From the NCBI RefSeq assembly GCF_900157305.1, contig NZ_LS974202.1, positions 1,302,001 to 1,366,000 of the forward strand: DNA of 64,000 bases, written 5' to 3'. The DNA is from Mesotoga infera (lineage in GTDB: Bacteria; Thermotogota; Thermotogae; Petrotogales; Kosmotogaceae). This document shows positions 28,755-39,949 of this stretch, in pieces. Position numbers and translations under genes: made by a program. How positions within the stretch are numbered: position 1 is the stretch's first letter; each line of letters opens with the position of its first letter. The notes beneath the pieces are model-generated. The model had not been told where the DNA came from. It searched no databases and saw only the letters and a list, made by a program, of their open reading frames with translations.

Positions 28755-29578
28755 TGGGTTGGAATTTACATAGAGTATTCCTTAAACTTCTTTCTCCGAT
28801 GCATATAGGCTGGAGAAAAATTGGAAACCTTCAACAAACAAGATACTATGTTCCCGGTAGAACCCTCTGGGGAGCCTTGACCGCCAGGATTGCTAGAGAC
28901 TGCGGAGAATTTAGCTACATGAAGACTGGCATAGATGTCGATAAATTTCTCAGATTCAGCTACTTCTACCCATCTGATAATGAAGAGAAAATCGACCTTT
29001 TCCCATGGACAGGAAAAGATGAGTTCGAATGGAAATTCATTGGAAGCACGGTAAACACTGCGCTAGATCTGGGTAAAAAAACAGCTGACGAGGGTAGTCT
29101 ACATGAAACAGAGTATATAGCTCCAAAAACAAGAGATAGGAAACAAGTCTATCTAATTGGATATGTTTTTGAACATAAAGACTGCGGATTGAATTGGAAA
29201 GCTGCTCTAACAAAGTTACAAATAGGTGGTGAAAGAACATATGGCTGGGGTCGAGTAGGGATTGATGAATCGAAAGGCTGCGCTCGAGTTGCTGAAATTG
29301 ATCTCGATGGATATGATATTGAACTCGACGGTGAATTTCCTATGATAAAACTCTCAGCCTCTCGTTCTGTAATCTCCCATGTACTCGCGGACAATCAAAT
29401 AGATAACTTTGCATCAAGTGGCAACATAGAACCTCTGATTGGACTTGAGACAACTAAAGAAGAAAGATTCGGAGCAGAAATCTCAGCAGCACAAATATGC
29501 TGGACACCTGGAACTAAATTCAGTAAAGATCATACTTTTCTGATAGGCGAAAAGGGAATCTGGAAATCCAAATCATAA
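28754..29578 (+). CDS. Type III RAMP protein, Cmr3/Cas5-group-like
   Basis: This 274-aa protein starts with a RAMP strand and loop: FLKLLSPMHIGWRKIGNLQQ, then YYVPGRTLWGALTARIARD. It has an internal glycine-rich motif GGERTYGWGRVGID. By elimination in the six-gene module (Cmr1, Cmr6-like, Csx11, Cmr4, Cmr5) it should be the Cas5-group subunit that holds the crRNA 5' handle, equivalent to Cmr3. It is shorter than typical Cmr3, so Csx10-like or a III-C-specific form are alternatives. It is the last gene before the array 2 leader; its stop is 8 nt from the leader hairpin motif. Confidence 0.8.
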   Translation: MGWNLHRVFLKLLSPMHIGWRKIGNLQQTRYYVPGRTLWGALTARIARDCGEFSYMKTGIDVDKFLRFSYFYPSDNEEKIDLFPWTGKDEFEWKFIGSTVNTALDLGKKTADEGSLHETEYIAPKTRDRKQVYLIGYVFEHKDCGLNWKAALTKLQIGGERTYGWGRVGIDESKGCARVAEIDLDGYDIELDGEFPMIKLSASRSVISHVLADNQIDNFASSGNIEPLIGLETTKEERFGAEISAAQICWTPGTKFSKDHTFLIGEKGIWKSKS

Positions 29579-29752
29579 TTTACTCCTCCGTCGACCCCTG
29601 ATGCATGGAAAACACCGGGGGATCGACAGAAGTACTTGAATTCAATTCTTTTACTGTGGATAAGATTTACAAGAAATCGGTCTTTGAAAAACAGGCATGA
29701 ACTGAATTTGCCTCAAAACACTGAAAATACTTTATAATCTATATAGTAACGG
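29579..29752 (+). promoter_or_regulatory. Leader of CRISPR array 2
   Basis: This non-coding stretch holds the 41-nt hairpin motif at 29587-29627 shared with the array 1 leader. A segment beginning AGAAGTACTTGAA resembles AGAAGTGCGTTGAA in leader 1. The AT-rich end contains TATAAT at 29733-29738 and TATAGTAACGG abutting the first repeat. TATAAT may be the -10 box of the pre-crRNA promoter; no clear -35 was found. It is shorter than leader 1 by about 100 nt. Confidence 0.75.
29587..29627 (+). promoter_or_regulatory. Leader-upstream hairpin motif, copy 2
   Basis: TCCGTCGACC is followed 12 nt later by AAAACACCGGGGGATCGAC. GTCGA pairs with TCGAC, and CCCC with GGGG around a bulge. It is the same length and has the same conserved ends as copy 1 at 2648-2688, while the intervening 12 nt differ. 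It lies 8 nt after the last type III gene. Confidence 0.6.
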
Positions 29753-32700
29753 GCTTCCAGACTACCTATGAGGAATTGAAACACATTCGTGTACGCCGCT
29801 AATGAAGCGGAGATGACTAGCTTCCAGACTACCTATGAGGAATTGAAACACAAACTTTTCAACTTTGACGAGCATGAGAAGCTCGCTTCCAGACTACCTA
29901 TGAGGAATTGAAACAGGAACGCAAGCTGTCTATTGACGTTCTCTATCTTGCCGCTTCCAGACTACCTATGAGGAATTGAAACTAGTCGGCCCACTCGAAA
30001 CCTTCCAGTTTTTGAAGCTTCCAGACTACCTATGAGGAATTGAAACCTCCATACGTCTGAATATGCCTTGTACGAGTCGTTCCGCTTCCAGACTACCTAT
30101 GAGGAATTGAAACTCTCTAATCAGTTGTAATCGCTGAAATCTAGCTAAGCTTCCAGACTACCTATGAGGAATTGAAACCTCGGATACCAATAATCCCTAA
30201 AATACCCTTCCGGCTTCCAGACTACCTATGAGGAATTGAAACTGATGAAACTAACGCTTTTCCATATAAGAGCAAAGGCACGCTTCCAGACTACCTATGA
30301 GGAATTGAAACTTTCTACGCCTTCCACAGCCCTACGAAGGACTGCTCCTGCTTCCAGACTACCTATGAGGAATTGAAACTCGCGGCGGTCGAAGCCGAGA
30401 TCAAGGGTATCGCTTCCAGACTACCTATGAGGAATTGAAACGTCCACTTCTTGAGCGCTTCGTATCCGAGAATTATCTTTGCTTCCAGACTACCTATGAG
30501 GAATTGAAACCTGGATTCTGATCCATATATAAGGGAGTGGTGACGCTTCCAGACTACCTATGAGGAATTGAAACGCTTCTCTGCTATGTCAGTCACGGGC
30601 TTGGCTATGGCTTCCAGACTACCTATGAGGAATTGAAACACTTCTCCGTTTGTTTTGTTCCTACATATGACCTGCTTCCAGACTACCTATGAGGAATTGA
30701 AACCAGGCTTGCAAACTACGACATACGGTACAGAGACCGCTTCCAGACTACCTATGAGGAATTGAAACGCCAACGCTTCTTTGTCTTGCTTTTCCCATGC
30801 TGGCTTCCAGACTACCTATGAGGAATTGAAACTCTCGCCAGTCAACGTAGAGTTCGCCAGTCGTGTGCTTCCAGACTACCTATGAGGAATTGAAACTGAG
30901 CCATCTGATATTTCCAGACAGCTTCTTCACGCTTCCAGACTACCTATGAGGAATTGAAACACCAGCGCATAGAAAGCGCTGCTAAGTCTCTCTATCTCGC
31001 TTCCAGACTACCTATGAGGAATTGAAACATGTTGTATCAATGGTTGTAGTACCATCTGTATAGCTTCCAGACTACCTATGAGGAATTGAAACTAGTCAAA
31101 TTGAAGACCGAACCCAGGTACGAGACGGCTTCCAGACTACCTATGAGGAATTGAAACTCCGCTTCTGCCAGTCTGTCCACGAAAGCCATAGCCTCGCTTC
31201 CAGACTACCTATGAGGAATTGAAACACATTCGTGTACGCCGCTAACGAAGCTGAAATGACTAGCTTCCAGACTACCTATGAGGAATTGAAACTAAATTTT
31301 TTAGTAGGGGTAACGGTTTGGTTTGGCTTCCAGACTACCTATGAGGAATTGAAACCTATCATGAATACGAAACTGCTGGAGACTACGATGTTCAGCTTCC
31401 AGACTACCTATGAGGAATTGAAACAGTTCAACCCTGCCGACGAATGGGCCGTTCCTGCCGCTTCCAGACTACCTATGAGGAATTGAAACCCGTACAAGTC
31501 AAGACCATCGTTTCTATCATCGCGCTTCCAGACTACCTATGAGGAATTGAAACGCACCTCACAGGTGTGGGGAATGAAACATATCAGGCTTCCAGACTAC
31601 CTATGAGGAATTGAAACTCAGCTCCTGGAGAACTCGGGTATAAAGTCTCAGAGCTTCCAGACTACCTATGAGGAATTGAAACACGGCTTTGACACGGTAC
31701 TTGTATTTTCGCCACGCTTCCAGACTACCTATGAGGAATTGAAACTCGTGTTGACTTCTTTGAGCTTCCTTTGGTACTGCTTCCAGACTACCTATGAGGA
31801 ATTGAAACTCTTTTCTCCGGTCCATTTCAAACCGAGCCAGCCTAGAGCTTCCAGACTACCTATGAGGAATTGAAACACGAGAGCCGGGATTGTTTCGCTA
31901 GTTCCTGATGCATCCAGCTTCCAGACTACCTATGAGGAATTGAAACTCCAATTAGCTAGAAACGCTATTCCCATCGCAGCAGCTTCCAGACTACCTATGA
32001 GGAATTGAAACTTGAACCATTCATTGAGCGCGTACTTGTTGCTAGCGCTTCCAGACTACCTATGAGGAATTGAAACCCCAGAACCTCTCCAACATCACCG
32101 AGTGCTGACCAGAATGCTTCCAGACTACCTATGAGGAATTGAAACGAAAGAAACACGTGACCATCGAGCTGTTTGATGGCGCTTCCAGACTACCTATGAG
32201 GAATTGAAACTGCTCAAACGACAACAATACCGAGGAGAGGTCAAGCTTCCAGACTACCTATGAGGAATTGAAACATCGACCCGACCACCTCCTTTCTCCA
32301 CAGGCCCCCAGGCTTCCAGACTACCTATGAGGAATTGAAACGCACAAAGTATTCTCCGGAGATTCAGAAGCAGACGCGCTTCCAGACTACCTATGAGGAA
32401 TTGAAACCGGGCTTGGCTATGAACAGCACTGTCTCAAGCGTCGCTTCCAGACTACCTATGAGGAATTGAAACATCACAGCAGGGAGGACATTGTCCTTAG
32501 CCCACGCTTCCAGACTACCTATGAGGAATTGAAACGCTTGAGAATCTTTTCGGCTGCACGAATCGAGAGAGCTTCCAGACTACCTATGAGGAATTGAAAC
32601 CGTCGCTCGGGTCGGAGCTGACGAAGCTAATTTCACCGCTTCCAGACTACCTATGAGGAATTGAAACTCCCATACCAACCATTCAGGCATAGTCAAATTA

Positions 32701-35700
32701 AAGCTTCCAGACTACCTATGAGGAATTGAAACTCCGCTGGTAGACGTTCACCTTCGATGAAGATATACAAGCTTCCAGACTACCTATGAGGAATTGAAAC
32801 ACATTGACTGCCCTGTTTGCTGAAACTTTCCAGCATCGCGCTTCCAGACTACCTATGAGGAATTGAAACTGAATCTGCCGCTTCGGTTATTTCACCGAGT
32901 ATAAGGCTTCCAGACTACCTATGAGGAATTGAAACTTTCCCATTCTTGTTCCCTCCTTATGAAATTGTTCTGCTTCCAGACTACCTATGAGGAATTGAAA
33001 CTCAGTAGTGTATCAACATCTGCAATTGTTACCAACGCTTCCAGACTACCTATGAGGAATTGAAACCCAAAGTCTGGTTCAATCCTGCAAGCATCCAGTT
33101 TTCAGCTTCCAGACTACCTATGAGGAATTGAAACATTCCTGCCAATTTCAACCCGTCTCTTCGCATTTCAGCTTCCAGACTACCTATGAGGAATTGAAAC
33201 TACCTATCAATAATACCATCGCTTAAAATCGATTTTAAGGCTTCCAGACTACCTATGAGGAATTGAAACATCGGAGGCGGCGCGGAGGCCGGTGCCGCTT
33301 TCTCGCTTCCAGACTACCTATGAGGAATTGAAACTGGCTGCGAATTGTCGCTCCCAGGACACGGTTATGCTTCCAGACTACCTATGAGGAATTGAAACGC
33401 CTCTATTGCTGGCCGATATCCCCTTACGAAGCAAGCTTCCAGACTACCTATGAGGAATTGAAACTAGAGATTGATAATTATCTTTGTGATCTCCATAGGG
33501 CTTCCAGACTACCTATGAGGAATTGAAACTCAAGCCGCAGGTAATATGGTCGCCCGTGTCGGGCTTCCAGACTACCTATGAGGAATTGAAACACACTTGG
33601 TCTTTCGTTTATAATACTGATGACATTGCTTCCAGACTACCTATGAGGAATTGAAACTTTTTCAAGTGGTGAGTATCTTAATCACGTAGTATGGCTTCCA
33701 GACTACCTATGAGGAATTGAAACGTCTTTTTCATTGCGGCTATTCCCAATTCTTCCCGCTTCCAGACTACCTATGAGGAATTGAAACTTGTATTGGCGCT
33801 TGATGTATTCCGTAATACGGCTTCCAGACTACCTATGAGGAATTGAAACACTATTCTCTGAGCGACTCTTCGAGCGTCGTCTATGCTTCCAGACTACCTA
33901 TGAGGAATTGAAACTCCCGAACTAATGTGTGAACCCAGTAACGGTGTTGCTTCCAGACTACCTATGAGGAATTGAAACCCAACCTCCTTTTAGGTTTGTC
34001 AATCATTTGTTTTTTGCTTCCAGACTACCTATGAGGAATTGAAACGCTTCGATATCCACTCTTCCAACGCGTTCCCAAGGCGCTTCCAGACTACCTATGA
34101 GGAATTGAAACCTGTCAAAGACACGGATCTGGGGATAAACGACTCTCTCGCTTCCAGACTACCTATGAGGAATTGAAACATACACAACTAACCTGAAAAA
34201 CACCAGAAGTCAAGCTTCCAGACTACCTATGAGGAATTGAAACAGAGAAGCCGATATCTAATCTCCTCGACCAGGTTAGCTGCTTCCAGACTACCTATGA
34301 GGAATTGAAACTGAAAAAAATACAACCGTATACCTTTTCAAACGATCGAGCTTCCAGACTACCTATGAGGAATTGAAACTGGTATTTATTTAAGATGAGA
34401 TGATGGACTCGGTGATCGCTTCCAGACTACCTATGAGGAATTGAAACACGTGTTCTATAAACAATAGATTACTATAGATATATGCTTCCAGACTACCTAT
34501 GAGGAATTGAAACTTGATCGATACGCTAACATGTATCGGTCAGGAGACCCGCTTCCAGACTACCTATGAGGAATTGAAACACGGGTGTTGCGTGATGGTC
34601 TCCTTGGCAGGTCTAAGCTTCCAGACTACCTATGAGGAATTGAAACGTGTTAACGAGCCAGCCTTACCACTAGCAGGAGGAGCTTCCAGACTACCTATGA
34701 GGAATTGAAACCCCCCGGGGACCTTGACCTCCAGCTCGAAGCGCCGCCCGGCTTCCAGACTACCTATGAGGAATTGAAACCTCAAGTCACAGGAATGGAC
34801 CTGAACTCTGCAAGCTTCCAGACTACCTATGAGGAATTGAAACAGTGCCGAGTTCGTAGTATCAAGGTACTTCTGAGAGGCTTCCAGACTACCTATGAGG
34901 AATTGAAACGAATATGAGCGGTTCGGCAGGGGACTACCCGGCAAGCTTCCAGACTACCTATGAGGAATTGAAACATATATCAAAATGATACAACTAATAC
35001 TTGACAAAGTCGCGCTTCCAGACTACCTATGAGGAATTGAAACCTAGATCAAAATTCCATGCATCAGTTACCCCAGTTTCCGCTTCCAGACTACCTATGA
35101 GGAATTGAAACCATCCGTGGCTTTAGTAAGTTCTTCCCACGAAGCCTTGGCTTCCAGACTACCTATGAGGAATTGAAACAGAAACTCCAGGAGTACACTC
35201 CGGACGATATTATCTTGCTTCCAGACTACCTATGAGGAATTGAAACACGGTGGGGACGTGATGGTCTCCTATCTACGGTCTAGTGCTTCCAGACTACCTA
35301 TGAGGAATTGAAACAGATGATTCCCGAGTTGCTTACATCTATGCAGAATTTAGGCTTCCAGACTACCTATGAGGAATTGAAACATGAAAAGTTCCGCTAT
35401 TTTCGGCCTCCCGAGGGCGCGAGCTTCCAGACTACCTATGAGGAATTGAAACGTAGCATATCCGGCCTCTTTCAGTTCATCGAAGAAGATCGCTTCCAGA
35501 CTACCTATGAGGAATTGAAACATAGCTTCTCCGTTTCTGAGCTGCTCCTGAGTCAGTTCTGCTTCCAGACTACCTATGAGGAATTGAAACGTTCCGCGCC
35601 CGCGATTGACTTTATTTTGAATAAACGCTTCCAGACTACCTATGAGGAATTGAAACTACGAAGTGCCTTCGCGGTTGACCCGCCAGGCTATGCTTCCAGA

Positions 35701-38427
35701 CTACCTATGAGGAATTGAAACCTGCAAGTTTCTGAGCCTTGATTTGAGCCTGTTCTACCGCTTCCAGACTACCTATGAGGAATTGAAACCACATTATCGA
35801 ACCACGAAGATTTTGACGCCTCGGCTTCCAGACTACCTATGAGGAATTGAAACGGATGTCGCCATTGGATAAGCGGATAAACTTCCGCACCGCTTCCAGA
35901 CTACCTATGAGGAATTGAAACGCCAGCCAATTTTCAAATATTGCCTAATCTTGTTTTTCGCTTCCAGACTACCTATGAGGAATTGAAACTCAGGAACACA
36001 ACAAAGATACCGATAAGCATAGGGCTTCCAGACTACCTATGAGGAATTGAAACTTCGTTGGTACTCCGCCTGTCTTGCAGCTTCGCCGCTTCCAGACTAC
36101 CTATGAGGAATTGAAACTCAAAGAACACACAATACACGCAACTACCACACTACGCTTCCAGACTACCTATGAGGAATTGAAACCGCTTTGACTGGTGTAC
36201 TTTGGCAATTTCTGGAGATTTGGCTTCCAGACTACCTATGAGGAATTGAAACCGCAGCATACGCAGTGCTAGGGGTGTAGAACTATGGCTTCCAGACTAC
36301 CTATGAGGAATTGAAACCCCCATCCAGTTTCGAGAGCAGCCTGAACCAAAAGCTTCCAGACTACCTATGAGGAATTGAAACTTGGATGAAGCTCACGTGT
36401 GGTTTTTCTCAAGACAATGGCTTCCAGACTACCTATGAGGAATTGAAACAGAAACTCCAGGAGTACACTCCGGACGATATTATCTTTCGCTTCCAGACTA
36501 CCTATGAGGAATTGAAACTTTGATCAAATACAATCGAAGAATCCATATTATAGAGCTTCCAGACTACCTATGAGGAATTGAAACTGTAACTTAAGACAAG
36601 CCCATGTATCAGAATCAAGCTTCCAGACTACCTATGAGGAATTGAAACACGGCGGGAGCGGCTCGTTCAACATTAACACTGTCCCGCTTCCAGACTACCT
36701 ATGAGGAATTGAAACCAGAGCTCATCAAGTGACTGAATTCTAATATAGCATGCTTCCAGACTACCTATGAGGAATTGAAACGTTTGTCGTTCATGGTTTC
36801 ACCTCCAGAATTTTGCTTCCAGACTACCTATGAGGAATTGAAACCAGGGCTTAAATACATTCAGGCCGGGCCGGACGAGCTTCCAGACTACCTATGAGGA
36901 ATTGAAACCAACGATGAAGACGTTGTTCAGGGCGATCGCGTCGGCTTCCAGACTACCTATGAGGAATTGAAACTCTGTATCTTCACTTCTTTTAACTCTG
37001 AACCTTTTTTCGCTTCCAGACTACCTATGAGGAATTGAAACTTTGAGTCATCATCTCTAAAAGCAAACATATTGCCGCTTCCAGACTACCTATGAGGAAT
37101 TGAAACTCTTCACGTGGCCGGGATCGGATTCGATGGATTCGCTTCCAGACTACCTATGAGGAATTGAAACTCCTCGCCTCTATCTGCCTTCTGAAGTCCA
37201 GCCCCGCAGGCTTCCAGACTACCTATGAGGAATTGAAACCTGGGGCTGCCGAGTACACTGCCTTTCACGACGCCGCTTCCAGACTACCTATGAGGAATTG
37301 AAACTCGAAGTGTTGAGAAATGAAGAATACGACATTGTTGCTTCCAGACTACCTATGAGGAATTGAAACATTGACTTCGGGCAAGGGCTTGATACTACAA
37401 GCCGCTTCCAGACTACCTATGAGGAATTGAAACTCGTCAAAACCAAGATTGAATGTGTCGCACATTGCGGCTTCCAGACTACCTATGAGGAATTGAAACC
37501 CCACTCGCCATCAAACTCGGTAGTCGTAGCCTCCACAGCTTCCAGACTACCTATGAGGAATTGAAACTGATAATTGGGTCGACCACCCACGAATAGGCCC
37601 ACGCTTCCAGACTACCTATGAGGAATTGAAACAGCCTAGGCTTGGCTATTCCGCGTTCGTATTTGCGCTTCCAGACTACCTATGAGGAATTGAAACTATT
37701 CAGACGGTGGAGGAAGAGACACCTCCGGAAGAACGCTTCCAGACTACCTATGAGGAATTGAAACATCTCCATCATGGAGGCTGAAGAAGCGAGAAGAATC
37801 ATGGCTTCCAGACTACCTATGAGGAATTGAAACCCCCATCCAGTTTCGAGAGCAGCCTGAACCAAAAGCGAGCTTCCAGACTACCTATGAGGAATTGAAA
37901 CGATCCTTCTTCCAGCCGTTGTTCAGATCATGAAAACCGCTTCCAGACTACCTATGAGGAATTGAAACTGCGGACGGTTCGATTCCGTCCCTTGCCACCA
38001 GAGTGCTTCCAGACTACCTATGAGGAATTGAAACCTTTCTAATTTCATGCTGTCTGCTACTCTTTCGCTTCCAGACTACCTATGAGGAATTGAAACTTTC
38101 GACGCCGCAAAGAAGGCAAGGGAGCTGGTAGAGCTTCCAGACTACCTATGAGGAATTGAAACAGCACAAACCGCTAACAAACGGCCTTGAATATGCCGCT
38201 TCCAGACTACCTATGAGGAATTGAAACCCAAAGTCTGGTTCAATCCTGCAAGCATCCAGTTTTCAGAGCTTCCAGACTACCTATGAGGAATTGAAACTTT
38301 CAGAAATTCACTAAGTTCTTTTTCTGACGCGCTTCCAGACTACCTATGAGGAATTGAAACATTCTCGAAGGCTCAGGACGGACACAGAGGATTATATGCT
38401 TCCAGACTACCTATGAGGAATTGAAAC
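29753..38427 (+). CRISPR. CRISPR array 2: 132 repeats of 30 nt, 131 spacers (hand count)
   Basis: The repeat begins GCTTCCAGACTACCTATGAG and ends GAATTGAAAC (30 nt). Spacers are 32-40 nt. Every repeat I read is identical, including the last at 38398-38427, which is unusual for a leader-distal end. The array directly follows the I-B/III-C cas genes. Three spacers occur twice with identical 5' ends but different lengths, one pair differs by three synonymous changes, one spacer overlaps a spacer of array 1, and one (37969-38004) is the 3' end of a tRNA gene. All protein-like frames here are repeat read-through. Confidence 0.99.
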
Positions 38428-39049
38428 TCCATTACGCACACAAACCAGAACGCGGTGTAAAAGGTAAATTGAAAGTAGACCACTTAGAAGAAGAACATGA
38501 TTCTGAGTCAAGCTCAGAATGATTGGAAGGGAGGAAAGACCGGGATACCGAACACCGATCTGGCATCTCCGCTCATTCGAAATGGTAAGAACGAGATCCC
38601 GTATAGGATCATTACGGGATGACAGTATTGGTGTACTGCGGGATGACAGCCCCTTCCCGTCATGCCGGACCTGATCCGGCATCTCCGCTCTTTCCTCTGT
38701 CTTGAACCAGGAACGAGGAACCCGGACTCGCAGCGTCGGAACGAGAAACTGCTCTTCCAAGGACGGGTCCATGATCTGGGACGAACAACGAAGGACGGCT
38801 CTTCTGAGCGAGAACCATAGTGGGATGATAGGAGCGGTTGTTGGTTGTTCGTTGTTGGTTCCTGGTAAGAACGAGATCCCGTATAGGAGCATTACGGGAT
38901 GACAGTACGGGGACACCACGGGACGACCCTGAATAGGAACATTTCAGGGCAGGCTCATCAGGGCAGGCTCTCCCTTCAGGTCATCCTGACATGCTCCTAG
39001 TTAGGATCCCGGACTTCGCGACCGGTTTTTCGATATCGGAGATAATAAG
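38428..39049. repeat. Array 2 trailer and REP-like repeat block
   Basis: After the last repeat, about 70 nt of unique sequence leads to REP-like modules from about 38498 to 39020: GATTCTGAGTCAAGCTCAGAATGA, GATCCCGTATAGGA..TTACGGGATGAC, GTCATGCCGGACC..GATCCGGCATC, and CCTGAATAGG..CAGGGCAGGCTC. No gene is present. A short stretch near 38446-38474 (CCAGAACG..AGG..AATTGAAAG) faintly resembles the array repeat, but too weakly to call. Confidence 0.75.
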
Positions 39050-39268
39050 ATGCTTAGAACCGCTAGACCATCATCACAAACGCTGAATCTTCTGAATATT
39101 CTTGAAAGCAAATTCCCCGATTTTTATCTTGCAGAGGGCACAGCTCTGGCGATGTACTGTGAACCCCGTGTGAGCTATTATCTGGATTTCTTTACAGCTG
39201 AGTCTTTCAGGCCAGTAGTGATGCTGGGGTATTTGAAGCGCCCACGATCCGGAATCTGGTTTTGATCA
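39050..39268 (+). pseudogene. AbiEii-like nucleotidyltransferase fragment
   Basis: The start of this 71-codon frame (LNILESKFPDFYLAEGTALAMYCEPRVSYYLDFFT) matches the N-terminus of AbiEii/AbiGii-type nucleotidyltransferase toxins, where a G-G-T/S-A-L loop and a D-x-D-F-F/L-T motif are expected. Here the loop reads EGTALA and the acidic motif has become YYLDFFT, missing the first Asp. The frame stops at 39265 without the rest of the domain (normally well over 200 residues). Following sequence shows no continuing domain. It is a decayed remnant next to a REP block; no partner AbiEi antitoxin is seen. Confidence 0.6.
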
Positions 39269-39454
39269 TATTGGGGATGGAGTTTTTGTTTGCAGAAGGT
39301 AAATGCAGAACTCCACTTCACAGCGTTCATGTTTCGTAAGAAGCGGGTCTTTCAACGATCACTGGGTGAAATATGGGAACAAGTGAAACCTGGAAACTTT
39401 TTATTCGGGTTCTTTCTGTGTGATTTGATTGAAATTCCCGTGCCTGTCTTGAGT

Positions 39455-39949
39455 TCAGGATTCAGTTCGAAAGCCCAGGAATTTTCTGAGAAAATCTGAG
39501 GGTGTGACAATTGCAATTCCTTCAATTTCCTTTAGATCAAGCAGATGATGATCTCCAGATACAATGTATTTTGCACCCGCCTGAACTGCACATGTAATGA
39601 ATTTAGTATCATCAGGGTCTTCGATACTGATTTTGATATCTTCAGGGCAGTCAATTACGATCGAGCTCAACCTCAGGTAAGATACCAACCTATCCAGCTG
39701 ATCTTTATTGATCCCGGTGATGCGTAACAGTTTCGGTCGCGACAGGACATCTATCAGCTCTTGTAGAGTTTCTTCAGAGAAAGCAAGCTCAAAAACACCC
39801 TCTCTCCAGAGATCAAGGATTCTTGCAGGAGAACTCTTGCTGGATATGATTGCAGATATCAGAACATTGGTGTCTAGTACGACTCTTTCAATTTTTTGGT
39901 CACTTTTCTCTTCTCGACTCTTCGAGAGCTGTACGGATTTCTTCTTCAA
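39455..39949 (-). CDS. PIN-domain toxin (VapC-like ribonuclease)
   Basis: This 164-aa protein has the PIN-domain acidic residues in VVLDTNVLISAI, FSEETLQELIDVL, and the DPDDTKFITCAVQAGAKYIVSGDHHLL block, which matches the family often annotated as a putative toxin of the COG1569 type. It is expected to cleave RNA when free of its antitoxin. The coding start (ATG at 39949) overlaps the end of the antitoxin gene by 50 bp, with no other in-frame ATG before the PIN core, so the first 20 or so residues are uncertain. It is probably co-translated with the antitoxin upstream. Confidence 0.85.
   Translation of the reverse strand: MKKKSVQLSKSREEKSDQKIERVVLDTNVLISAIISSKSSPARILDLWREGVFELAFSEETLQELIDVLSRPKLLRITGINKDQLDRLVSYLRLSSIVIDCPEDIKISIEDPDDTKFITCAVQAGAKYIVSGDHHLLDLKEIEGIAIVTPSDFLRKFLGFRTES

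Noticed and set aside
31554-31587. Spacer resembling a foreign CRISPR repeat (CACCTCACAGGTG hairpin then GGGGAATGAAAC)
   Set aside because: The likeness to type I-E or other repeats is loose and limited to a short hairpin and the common GAAAC end; not enough to claim targeting of another array.
32601-32637. Spacer sharing CGGGTCGGAGC with the REP-like repeats, possible self-targeting
   Set aside because: Only 11 nt match and neither flank agrees; expected by chance among 186 spacers.
35308-35718. Open frames in array 2 with FQTTYEELK or FQFLIGSLEA repeats
   Set aside because: Same cause: CRISPR repeat read-through on either strand.
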